A program made the position numbers and the translations under genes. Below, piece by piece: positions 1 through 12,100 of a stretch of 64,000 nucleotides of DNA (the first letter of the stretch is position 1; each line of letters starts with the position of its first letter). The stretch comes from Nilaparvata lugens. Its lineage: Eukaryota > Arthropoda > Insecta > Hemiptera > Delphacidae. A model generated the notes under the pieces. That model saw only the letters and a program-made list of their open reading frames with translations. It searched no databases and had not been told where the DNA came from. The DNA lies in NCBI RefSeq assembly GCF_014356525.2, contig NC_052506.1:16990486-17054485 (forward strand), in the 5' to 3' direction.

Positions 1-3000
1 GGAAGGCACCCCCGCCTCCTCAACTCACAGCACAGACCGACTACAGTCTCCCGAACACACTGAATCATCTTACAAAGCAGAACAATACAAGCGGGCAGGA
101 TAAGTTTGAAAAGAATAACTTGGACGAGTCATTTCATAGGAGAACTGTTAGTGAATCGGCCAGAGACAGAAAGGCTGGAGCCTACTGTCACGTGAGAGGC
201 AAGAGGAAGGCGCCACCTCCACCAGTTGCAAATAATGCAACTTGCAATGAAAAAGTGAGTAAAAGTGGCAATCACAGTCTAGGAAGAAAGAAACGGCCTG
301 CTCCACAACCTCCCACTCAACCTCCAAAACAAACAAACTCAGTTGAAAAGCCATCACTCAATGTAAATCCTTCTCCTGCAGATTCCTCTAGTGCTGTTGT
401 TGAAAATAAAGACAATGTTGTTCGTTACAGAAATAACTCCACCGGCAGAGAAAAGAAACAAGGCAGTCTCAGTCTGGAGGAGAAAGAACGGCTGTTGAAG
501 AATATTGCAAAACTGCAAGCAGTGGCTGAAAAGAGGAGTAGTGTGTGCTGTACTCCTCCGTCTTCTCCTAGTCTCGGCCAAAAGATGGCATACTCTCTCA
601 GTAACGATACACTCAGGCTTGAAAAAGGAATCCTGAAGCCTAACAGAAGTGAAGATGGCGCCTCAACAGCATCATCGTCAACCTCAAACCTCCATGTTGA
701 AGCAGCAAAGATGACCCCTTCATCACCCGTTTCGCCAAGGCCATGGTACAAGCGCAACATCATCAAAGACAATCACTCATCACCAAGTAGCAAGATGCTG
801 TTTGATAAGAAAAAAGAGAAGACGAAAGTCGATGATTGGATGCCGGATGTGGCGATCTCAAGATCAAGTTTGATTGTCAATGACAGTAGCAATAAATTCA
901 ACTTGTTCTCTTCTAAATCGGATAAAGTAGACGAAAAGAGAAAGTCACAAATTTCAATGCTTGTGAACATCAGCGAATTGGACAGAGAAGCTGCTGAAAT
1001 TGTTCAGAAGGAACATGCTAAAGAAAAAGCCAAACTTGATGCCGAAGATGCGAAGTTCTACTCGTTTCCAGAGTTGCAAGACAGTGTAGCCAGCCAAGCA
1101 TATGACAATGATCAACAACTCCATCAAAACGCCAATAGTCCAAAGCGAAACTCTGCTAGAGAATTCGTGTCACTGTTTAATGCAATTACCAATGTGACAA
1201 AAGTAACAGTGAATACAACGTTCTTTTCAAGAGAAACGGCGAGTCTGTTCTCGAGAGATGGCCGGGAAAAGAGGTTTTCGTTTGGGAGTGGTGCATCGAG
1301 TGTTGAAAGCAGGGAAGAGGACAAACCTCCTCAACTTGAGAGGCCCATTTCACCTCACAACACAGAGATTAAACAAGAAGCAGTTATTTTTGAAGCGAGA
1401 GAGACTTATCTGGAGTCGCCGGGAGAGAAGAGGCGGCGATGGAATAGAATTAACGCAGTTGAATCTGATGATGCTGATGTGGCAGAGGCTGAACGAGTAA
1501 CGATCGAAGAAATCAAAGAATTTGACGCAGAAGAGGAGGAAAACGCAGAGAGAAATGCAAAAACTCAGGCACTGTTCGAAGCAAACCGCTTGAAAAGACA
1601 CCATTCTCCAAGTCCAAGCATTCCCACTATAACCGAAGTGTCGGAAACAACCAGCTCAGTTGCCACGACTCCAGGGTCACCCATACAAAGCAGCCTCGCT
1701 AGTCCAGCCACCCCCACCACGCCTCACCCCTTCCCAGGGCCGTCCATTACCACTGATCCTAAACCACTCAACAAAAGTAATAGCAGTACCTACTGGTCGT
1801 GTTCTCAGTGCACTCTGGAAAACCCTTCTTGGAGGTTCACATGTGAAGTTTGTGATACCTGGAAGCCTTCAAATATAAAAACGAAACAGGTCATATTGCC
1901 GTTCAATCGCTTGGGTAGGACAAATGATGTAAATAAAGATGACAGAGTTAAAGAGCAATCAAATGCAAACGATGATAGCCTGTTGAAAAATATTGATGAT
2001 GAAATTCGTTTGAGGAAAAAATTGAATGATACTAAAAAGATAGACATTGCAAAAGATGTGAACAATACTAATCCTATAGATATTAAAAACGATGTGCACA
2101 TTACTAATATCGAAGGTACTAATGATAAAACAGTAGTAGATTTAGGGGATAACGCTGATATTGAAGAAGTGAGGAAAGCCCGTTTGGCTTTTTTCAACAA
2201 ATCGGATACGAAAGAGGATCATTCCAATAAAATAAATGAGGACAAAACTTCAGATGTATTGAATAGTATTAGAGTAAGTGGTGTGAAGCCGCTACTTGAA
2301 TCTAGTAGTAATGCTGAAGAACGACTCAAACTCAGAGAAATGCTCAAAGACTTGAAACATTCTCTCCCAAAACGAAGTAAACAAACTTCACCGATTGGAG
2401 ACAATACGGAAAAATCTCAGCCCCCTAATAATAGCAAGCATATTACAGAATCTCCCGATAAAGCGATAAGTTATGGCCAAGTAGTTAATGATACAGCTGT
2501 TAAAAATTTGGGTGCTATTAAAAAGACAACACCAGCTCAGAAAAATGATAAACGTAAGACTTCTGCAGCCGATGTTGGAAAATGTGACGAGCAAGAAGTC
2601 GAAGAGAAAAAGAATGAGAGAGCAGAAATTTATTTGATGAAAACTGAAACAATAATTGAAGAGATCAGGATGAAGAAGCAACCAGAACAGAAACCAAATA
2701 AAGTCTCGTCGTCGGCTCAAACCAGTTCAGTTGTTCGCAAAAGTGACGTTCAATCATCTAGCAATTCAGAAAATATCAGTAAACCTGTTGTGGAAACTCA
2801 GAATCCGAAAACTAATCAAGATTCGTATGTGGTTCCAATAACTGAGGAGGAATATACAATTAAAGATGGCGTGCTCACTTCGTCCATATCGAACAATAAA
2901 ACGACGATTGGTAAGAAGACATTCGAGTTGATTCTGGCACAGGACTTTGCTGGCATCAAAGCTACTAAAACGGGCAAGGGTTTCTTGCCAGCTCATGTGT

Positions 3001-3129
3001 ATGCCAACCTTCCAGCGACTGCAGGTGCAGCTGATTCTGTGGCAGCAGCTGCGAGCAATAACCAAGCAACAGAAGTCGACAGGTTGACTGAGAAGCTCAC
3101 CTGCGCTAAAGGAATAGCAGATTTTAAAG
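1..3129 (+). CDS. RBCK1: RBCK1-like exon: long N-terminal region with RanBP2/NZF finger
   Basis: The reading frame is open from position 3 to the donor at 3130 (GTAAAT), so it enters from the left edge. The product is rich in Ser, Lys, Glu and Asn and looks largely disordered. Near its start are repeated proline motifs (KAPPPP at the window edge, [17 protein letters not shown]) that resemble SH3 or EVH1 ligands. At about 1792-1869 is a RanBP2-type zinc finger with the pattern W-x-C-x2-C-x3-N-x6-C-x2-C ([20 protein letters not shown]), the class that binds ubiquitin. Human HOIL-1 has no such N-terminal extension. Ser/Pro-rich stretches flank the finger. The junction to the next exon is phase 1 and restores Ala. 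Confidence 0.85.
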
Positions 3130-6100
3130 GTAAATCATACTTTCTAGCTTAAAATAATGATAATAATTCAGCTTAGATCAATTTCCACGATTACCATAAA
3201 ATAACATTCAGTGAAAGGAAATGAAATTAATCGTTTAGTCGTCAAAGTACCAGTCAAAGCACATTAATCACGAGTCGAGCTGAAAAAATTGGAGCTTCAC
3301 TCACATTAATACATGAATTTAACCATTATCATAATCACTTGAATTACTGTTGGGTATTCATCACCAAAGTTAGTGCTGACACGTATAAATAGAAATACAG
3401 GTATGTAGGATTAACGCCGTTGTACTCAGTATTAATTGTGCTTTATCTGTACAATATTCAGAAATTTCCCAAATTATAAACAATTACAGTTTCTTTCAAC
3501 TACTAATATCGGTTGAACTGGTTGATGTTCTTACTAGCTTTGACTGTACATACCAGTGAGCTACAAACAGCTCATCTGTCTACTCGTATGTATCGATGGA
3601 ACATGGAGCCATAAAAACAGTAATTCAATCTTGATAATTGTGTTATACAAATCAATTTTAATGCTGCAATCGGCACATCACATGCTGTTTGAGTGTCCAC
3701 CATACATTGCATACATTTCTAATAAGCATTAACGTCCAATGCAATACATAACTAATAAGCAATAAATCACTTCACTTATATGGGCCACTTTTGTTCAAAT
3801 TAATAAAAACAATATAAAACTTGTAGTACCCTTTATTAAAAACTTTAAAATATTTTAACGACTAGCTTCGACTATAGGTCATTTCCAAGTTAAAATATTT
3901 CAACTTTAAAGGGTACTACAAGTTTTTATATTGTTTTCACTAATAAGCAATGTCACAGCAATGGAAATGTGGTGAGTGTTCTCAGAGATTTAATTTACTT
4001 TTTTACATTTTCATTGATTAAACTTTGATGGTTCACTATTTTTGCTTGAATGAATAAACAGGAAAGGACTTCAAAATATTGCATGACACAATAACTATGT
4101 AACTATGTGAATAATGAACTGGTTTAGTTGTAATCTATACTGGAAATGAAACAATAACTATGTAACTATTCAAAAAATGAATTGTTTTATATTTAATTTA
4201 TACTGGAAAGTTTGCTATGAGGTATTTTTTGAAAGCAATAAAACTTCTATTCTATAATATTGTTTTTACAGTTCAATATGAATGTAAAGATGTGAATAAT
4301 TATGAGTTGTTTTTATGTGTAATCTATTCTAGAATTTTTGCTATTCATATTTTGTTGAAAGCACTAAAACTTCTATTTTATATTATTGTATTTTATAGCT
4401 GATCTGGTACCGGAATCGGATGGCGGAGGTGGTGGTGGCGGGGGTGGGGGCAGCAGGAAGCCGTCCTACCTGGTGAACACAGTGGCGGTGAACAGACGGC
4501 TGCGACGTCTGGAGGCGGCCATTGCCAGGGGGGACCTGCACCTCGCCGCACAGCTTGCCAGGGAGCTCGCTCAGCTCAAGATCAACTGCTCCGTCACTCG
4601 GCACAAAGTCGTCGACAACATCGTGTAAGGCTAGTTGATAGTGAACTCGCTCCATATACACTGGCTAAAGTCAGAACAATGTATCCAAGTCACACAAAGT
4701 CATTTAAAACGTGTAAGGCTAGTTGATAGTAAACGTGCTCGGATAATTTGGTAGTTGATAGTAAACTTACTCTTTATACAGTTACTATAATCAGAACAGT
4801 GTCGCGGAGGCCAGTCACGTATTCTATCGGCTGATCGCTTTGATGATTATTCTGGTTCCCAATTACAATTGTTTCCCTATGCTGCAGCAATTGCAGACTT
4901 ACATCTATAAAATGAATAATATGAATGCTTTTAATAATTCAGATATCACAAAACACTTTTATCATGAGAATAAACTTTGAATATTTGTATTCTAACATTA
5001 TTTCGTGTCTAAAAATAGACAGAATCACGTTTTTCCAACTTGAACAGTGAAAAATTTGAACTCGCATCAAATGAAATTGAGTTCACTAACCAACAATAGA
5101 TTACTTATTTAACAACATTCTACCATAGTGTAAAACATACCTAAATACATAAGAAAACAAGTTTGTCTATCAGTTCAAGGCCCGGTCTCTAGGACTCTTA
5201 TTACATCTAATGGACCAATAAACGTATAGATTTAATGGGTCATTAGATTGAATAAGTGTCCTAGAAATCGTTCTAAGAGGCCAAATATAGTTTTTGATTT
5301 AAAATTACGATCATATAAATCTATATTTTGTACAATTTTATTTTAATTTATTATTTTCATTTCACTTGAGTATGGAGAAATTCCACAACACATCTGTGTA
5401 TAGTCTTATTTTATTTATCTTACTTTTGTTAGAAATGAAATTTAGTTATATTATTTATGATATAGTATGTGCATTCACGTTGATGTGTGGTCTGAAAAGA
5501 TGTACTGCTGATTCAGACATAAAAGGGAAAACCTGATGTCTCCATGTTTCAATAAATTACATAAATTATGGTTATGTTTATTTTTCAGAGTGGACATGTA
5601 CGTTGAAGATAAGGTGTCGCATCAAGGCCCAATGGCACTGACCGTGTCTCCCAGCATGAGTGTGGCCGACCTCAAGATGAAAGTGGAGCGGGAACTGGAG
5701 ATTCCGTGCGCGTTCCAACGCTGGATTCTCGGCAAGCAGCTGGCCAGTGACGACACACTCTGTCTGGCCGACTTGGGGGTCAGCATGCCTCATTGTCCCA
5801 TCTTTCTCTACCTCGTTGCTCCTGGTCAGTCATTTTCTATCAGCTAAGCTTAGTTTTCCTCTTTCAGATTATGATATCCATTATTATAGATCATTGTAAT
5901 AATTGTATTGATAAATAGATGATTGATTGATTTTGTCAAGAAAGATCAGCTGCTACGTCATTTACTATAGTGTAAAATATAAATGACACAGATGTCAACA
6001 ATAACTAAGAGTGTGATTTTCATTTCCATTTAAAACTGATAACATTCCTTATTTATTATTTATTTATTCATTCTAATGAATTTTATCGGCAGAGAGATCC

Positions 6101-9100
6101 TTTTGTTTGGCTTCGCAGTATCACCCAATTGTACAGTCCGGGTCCTGTAGCTTTGCCTATCGGCAGAGGGCCACTAAACTAAAATACTACTCGTTCAAAA
6201 ACATAGAACATTTTTAAAAATGTATCTTTTCATATGCAACAAATGCTCTTTTGTATCTTCTCAAAAGCAACGTGTTGCATTCGAAAAGATAACACAAGGA
6301 GCTTTTTGTCTCTGTTACGTCTCTGGCACAACACAGCCTATCGGCTGACATTCGTTCAACATGCTCTTTCCATTGTTGGTGATACGTTGCAACTCTCTCA
6401 TTCATGAAGAATCTCTTTGTGTAGGGAGCTCTAGGGATCTAGGTGCTTTGGTGCTCTGGAGCTTATGTTTTTGTAAAAGTACGAATATTTCCCCGCGAAT
6501 CACACCTTGCCAATATGCCGTATCAAAGTCACGGGGGCAAAGCTTTTCCGGAGGCAAAGCACGGGACGCGTACTTTACTTCCTATATACACTTAAACATT
6601 CCTTATAAAATACACCAATTCTTCCCATTCAAGATTCAAGATTCGTTTTATTAACCATCAGGCTACAATTATAGCATTTCAAACAATGCTGACAGATAGA
6701 AATCAAACATTAGAACATTAAAAACATGTCTAAATGTCTTGTTTGATAACCAGTTTTGATTTTTACTTTGTTTAGACACTTAGCTCAATTACCAGCGTCA
6801 TATTTTTTAATACACTGATGATTTGAAGCTAGCGATTTGAAATTACTTGCGTCATCTTTTTCAACTCTCTGATGATCTGAAGCAAGCGATTTGGAATTGT
6901 TGATAGTGGCAATAACGAAAGATATGGTAGTAAGGCAGATAACTTCCAAGTACTATTAAAACAATGCATGCTGAATTTCTTTTCTATACTGCAATTGTGT
7001 GATATGTGTCAACAGGCAAAGCCTGTTGCTCCTTCCTAATCATATTTATATGATTTGTGAGGTTGTATCTACGAATAAATAAATATAATGATAAAATTAC
7101 TGGTGAACAAAGGAAAACTGCACTTAAATAACTATAAACAATCCAAAGTATGGTAAGAGTAGATTTTTTAATTCTAATTGAATATTATCTTTGGTTATTT
7201 TGTTGTATTCAGTTATTTTTCTACTGGTAGTGCTCGTAAATAACTTTAATGCCGAATGATCTTGAAACGAATTGATTGAAATAATTTTCATTTCATGACT
7301 CGTATGTACTTTATAATATATTATGGATGTTTTGTTGATTGTGTAGTGGATTACAAAATTATTTTTGCAAAGAAGAATGTCTCCTGTCTCCTGCTATCCA
7401 GTACTTGTTCTCTGACAAACAAAGAACCGATATTATTTTTCATGTAATTGCAGAAGCGAGCCAAGTGACGAATGGTGTTGAATTTGAGGGAGCAGCGGCG
7501 GCTGCAGCTGCACCAGTATTGATGCCTGAGATGGCTCCACCGCAGCCCCCTCCTCCACCCGAGCAGATCAAACGCGGCGGCTGGTATTACAACGATGAAG
7601 AAGACAAGTACAGCTTCTGCGCAGACTCCGATGCCTCAGGCAGGTCAGTGCTCTGCTAATGGCCGTTTTCACACTTAACGATTATCGGCCAAAATTCATA
7701 GTCACGACATCCAAAATGTTCTCCGATCGGCAGTTCTCATACGATTTTCGGCCAACATTTATCGTCCCGATTCTAGTCCGGTGTCATGGAGGTCGAAATA
7801 ACATGGTCTCAAATGCAACAGCTTTCACAACTATAGCTTTACCACTTAAGCTGCGTACACATATTCGCGCTTCCAACCCGCACCGAGCACGCTCCTCCCT
7901 CGTACCGCCCTCGTACCACCATCGAACCACAGTCGCTCCGCCTACGCACCCATCATGAACGTTACGGAAGATGTTAGATCTTCTCGCGTTCCCCGGTCGA
8001 ACCACTCTTGCTCGCCGGTCGATCATCAATCGCTCTGCTGGAGTGACGTTCGGTTGCGGAGCAGAGCGAAAGTCTGTACGCACCTTTACACACACTGTGT
8101 GTCGTGTCGATTAATGTCGGCCGACAATATTGTAAGGATAGTAAAGCCCCGCACACACACATCGATTTTCTTTCGTACGGTATTTTGCAATCCTTATAAA
8201 TTCTACTAGATTAAACAGCTGATTCCAATCAGATTTGAAGAATTTTATTGAAGAAATACAAGACTTAACCTATTTCGATCTATGTGTTATCTGAATTTGG
8301 TAGAGGAATAGCACAAAGTTACCTTATTTTTTTTCTCTCCCTATCATTTTGATAATGTACTTATTGTATAAATGAATAAAGAATAAAGATTATGTTTATC
8401 AAGTTCCGTTTAATCTGATAGAATTCATAAGGACGGCAAAATATCGTACGAACAAAAATCTATATGTGTGTGCGGGGCTTTACACATATAGATTTTGGAC
8501 GTACGATAAAAGATCGTATGACCATATTCCAATAGTGGCGCAAATAAAGTAATGTGTCTTTATATACACTTCGATCCTCAAACGGTATCATACAGATTTC
8601 GTGTAACGGTCGTCTCTTGTCTCGACTACACACGACCACTGTCTAGACAGTGGCGCATGTGACCAAAGTGGCGACTTCATACACATCGAATTTTGTTCGT
8701 ATGTCCGGCGTCCGCTTGGCTTTACTATCACATAGCAACGACACGAGTCTTGAAAGTGTTCATGCTGATAATTAGCTGAAGTGAATCATTGAAAATGAAA
8801 TGATTGAAGAATGACTTATGGGACGATAAAAGTTACCTGGCGTTCCCATTTCATGCAATTTTCCAACTCATTCGTGTTTTTTTTTTTAATTCAGTCGATT
8901 GAAATCAGATTATTCTTTGAAAATAGCTGTGTATTAGTAATGATTATTTGTTAGTAAAATGACATTTTAATTGGTTACCATGTTTCAAATTGGTTTATAT
9001 GAATTGGTTGTTTGCAGCACGCCAGGCAGCCCGCAGCCAGTGGAACTGATATCGGATTATTCAGAAGAGGAGCTGTCTGACCATGGCTCCCGTCCTCCCA

Positions 9101-12100
9101 CCCCTCCACAACGAAACATCGATCTCGAAACAAGCGGAACATTGAAAATAGGTGGGTCATTGTGTCTTTGTGATTAGATTCACATTCTAACATTCTATAA
9201 TAAAATTCACTTTGAACCATGGGCTTAATCGAAATCATTGATGTTATTAATAAAGATGATAGTTGGTACAGAGATGGTATAGAGAAGATAGTTTTTAATA
9301 CAGTTGATAGTCATTATAAGTCTGTGATTTTGTAGACAATCAAATTACAATTTTAAATTGATTTGCAGGTTGGAAATGTGAAGTTTGCACGTTGATGAAT
9401 TCGCCGTTGCGACCGGGGTGTGCCGCCTGCACATCCTCCCGACCCGCTGACTACCAAGTCCCCACCGACTATCAAGCCAATCAACAGGAGCTCATCAACA
9501 TTCAACTCGAAGAAAAAGTTAAGCAGGTGAACATTTTGCTATTTGAAATGTCAATATTCAAGGATCTGACCTTATCTTGATTGCAATAGGCGTTTGCTGA
9601 TTTTCATTACACTCAAGATAAGTTTTCAATTGAGTTGAAGGAAAACTAGAAGTAATTCATAAGAACAGAAATTGGCATCCTCTGTTATGTTATGCTTCAT
9701 CTGAGTCAGATCAGCTCTCAATTCTTCGATTTTCACCATTGTAAATTTCACCCTGCAGTGTTATGCTGTTGAAGAATTACTACGGTATCCTTTTTTCAAC
9801 CAGAAATCATGCGTGTAAATAGAAATCCCATCAAATTATAAGGTATGAAACTTGATTCAGTTAGAGGATGCCATCTTCCAAGGCCAAACAGCAATCAAGT
9901 ACTATAGTGAGATCCAAGTTATAATGACAGTATTTGATTAACATTGATGCTGCAATCCTTGTTTATCATTCAACAGAGCTGATACCGCCATCGTTTTCTA
10001 CCAAAGCAACGTTGCCAGATCGTTTTTCAATTATGTAGAAATATAATTAATTAACAAAGTATTCAATCTCATTTATGAAAATGTATTATTAAATCATTAA
10101 AGAATATATTTTCTTGACAAACAAAATATAATTGATCATTTTTGACAAGAATAAGCAGTTAATATTTTATCAGATATATTCTATAGAAGGCAGTGGCAAC
10201 GCTATTCTCCTATATTTTACTGCCATTAGAACGTGGACCTCTCTATAATAATTATTTGAGTTCAAATTTGTCAAACTGTGACAAATCAGCATCAACCGTT
10301 GATAGAAAAAGGATAGAATTGGAAGAGTATTATGAAAGTGTGTGTTCTATGAATATTTTCCATGACAATTCATCATAAATTTACTGTAGTTACCACCTGT
10401 GAAGTGTTTAATGTATTGAGACTGTTATTGATTGTTATTTGGATTTCTTATTAGTTAATAGTGAGACTCTGTTGCTTGTATGTTTAATATTTTTTGTTGA
10501 TTTTGTATTCTTGACTTGTGTAATGCCCTTGATGTCCTCAAGGGTTTCTGCAAATAAACAAATTTCGAATTCAAATTTTTTTGAATTTTAAAAATATGTT
10601 GAAAGATCCGCCCAAAAATAACTATCTTGATTTAATGAAAATATGAATATTAATTTGATTTTATGAAATATTCATGAGTTAATGAAAATCTGAATGTATA
10701 TTCAGGACACCGCAGAAGAGCGCCTGAAAAACTATCAAGAGCTGGTTGATCTGGAGAATGCGGACATAGTTGCCAGTGGCGAGCCATTCGACTGCCCCGT
10801 CTGCCTGCTGCTCTGTCAGCCGGGGGATGGCGTCGTGCTCAGAGACTGTCTGCACACGTTCTGCAGGTCAGTGCAGACAAGCATACTCAACAATCATTCG
10901 ATAACTGATAAAAGCTGAATCGTACTAATACTTTTCATTAAAATGGTTAACAAAGGAAAGGATCAGGCTATATCTTTATCAAATTTAGATTGATTACAAT
11001 TCGAAATAAGGTAAAATCACAATTTTCTAATGAATGACTGTGTTGATGGAATACAAGTAAGCTTTATTCAAATAGAAAGAAAAATAAAAATCTCAGTACC
11101 CTTTATGAATTATTTAATCACAACATGTTTCGGACATTGATGCCATTTTCTGACTTGAATAAAGCAATATGAATAAAACGTCATCTCTTTTCTGTATAGG
11201 GCTACTTTTTATAGAAATAGAAAAAAAATAAAAATCTCAGTACCCTTTATGAATTATTTAATCACATCATGTTTCGGACATTGATGCTATTTTCTGACTT
11301 GAATAGGGTGATTAAATAATTCATAAAGGGTACTGAGATTTTTTTTCTATTTCTATAAAAAGTAGCCCTATACAGAAAAGAGATAAAGCTTTATTCATAT
11401 TGCTTGAGAAAATAATCAATGATTTTTTATTCAACAACGTTTTGAGAGATGCTATAGTATAGTATTAATAAAATAAAAAAATACACAATATTTTGTCTTT
11501 TTTATTTTGGATAAATTATTTATATTACGATGATAATTATTATGAACGAAGATTTCTTCCTTTTACTGCAAATATTGACAACAGGAGAACAGCTGCTTCC
11601 AGTGTTTCGTCAACTGAGCAAATTTAAAACTATCCAGAATATGATTCAACAGAGACATAAATGTAATTAAGAACTATTTAAAAAAGACAAAAAATGTGTT
11701 CCTATTTCCGTAATTCTCTTCTCTGATTCCTCCATTATTTACTAGATGAAATTTGCTCCTATTTCTGTTCTGCCTTTATCAGCAGACGGCTAGCCGGCCT
11801 AATAGTCTGCTGCTTACATACTTCATAGAAGAAAATCAATGGGACAAAATTTGATTGAATTTGTAAATGTTTCTTTTTCACGATTGTCTTTTTCAATGTT
11901 GTATTTTCAAGATAAATCTCGTGATATTTTTCCTGTGTATTATAGTTATCATTGTCCTATGTCCTATAAATATTGGTTTTCTATTGCAGGCCTTGTCTAG
12001 TTGACACAGTTCAGTACAGTGAAGAGGCTGAAGTCAAATGTCCTTACAGAGATGCCAATTACGCCTGCGATAGTGCACTGCTACAGCGAGAAATAAAAGC

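Noticed and set aside
148..3065. Many antisense open frames opposite the large RBCK1-like exon
   Set aside because: They mirror the Ser/Lys-rich coding strand, have no known motifs, and overlap a well-supported exon.
7659..8209. Open frames on both strands rich in Arg, His and Thr
   Set aside because: They fall in GC-rich MITE sequence and lack splice or homology support.
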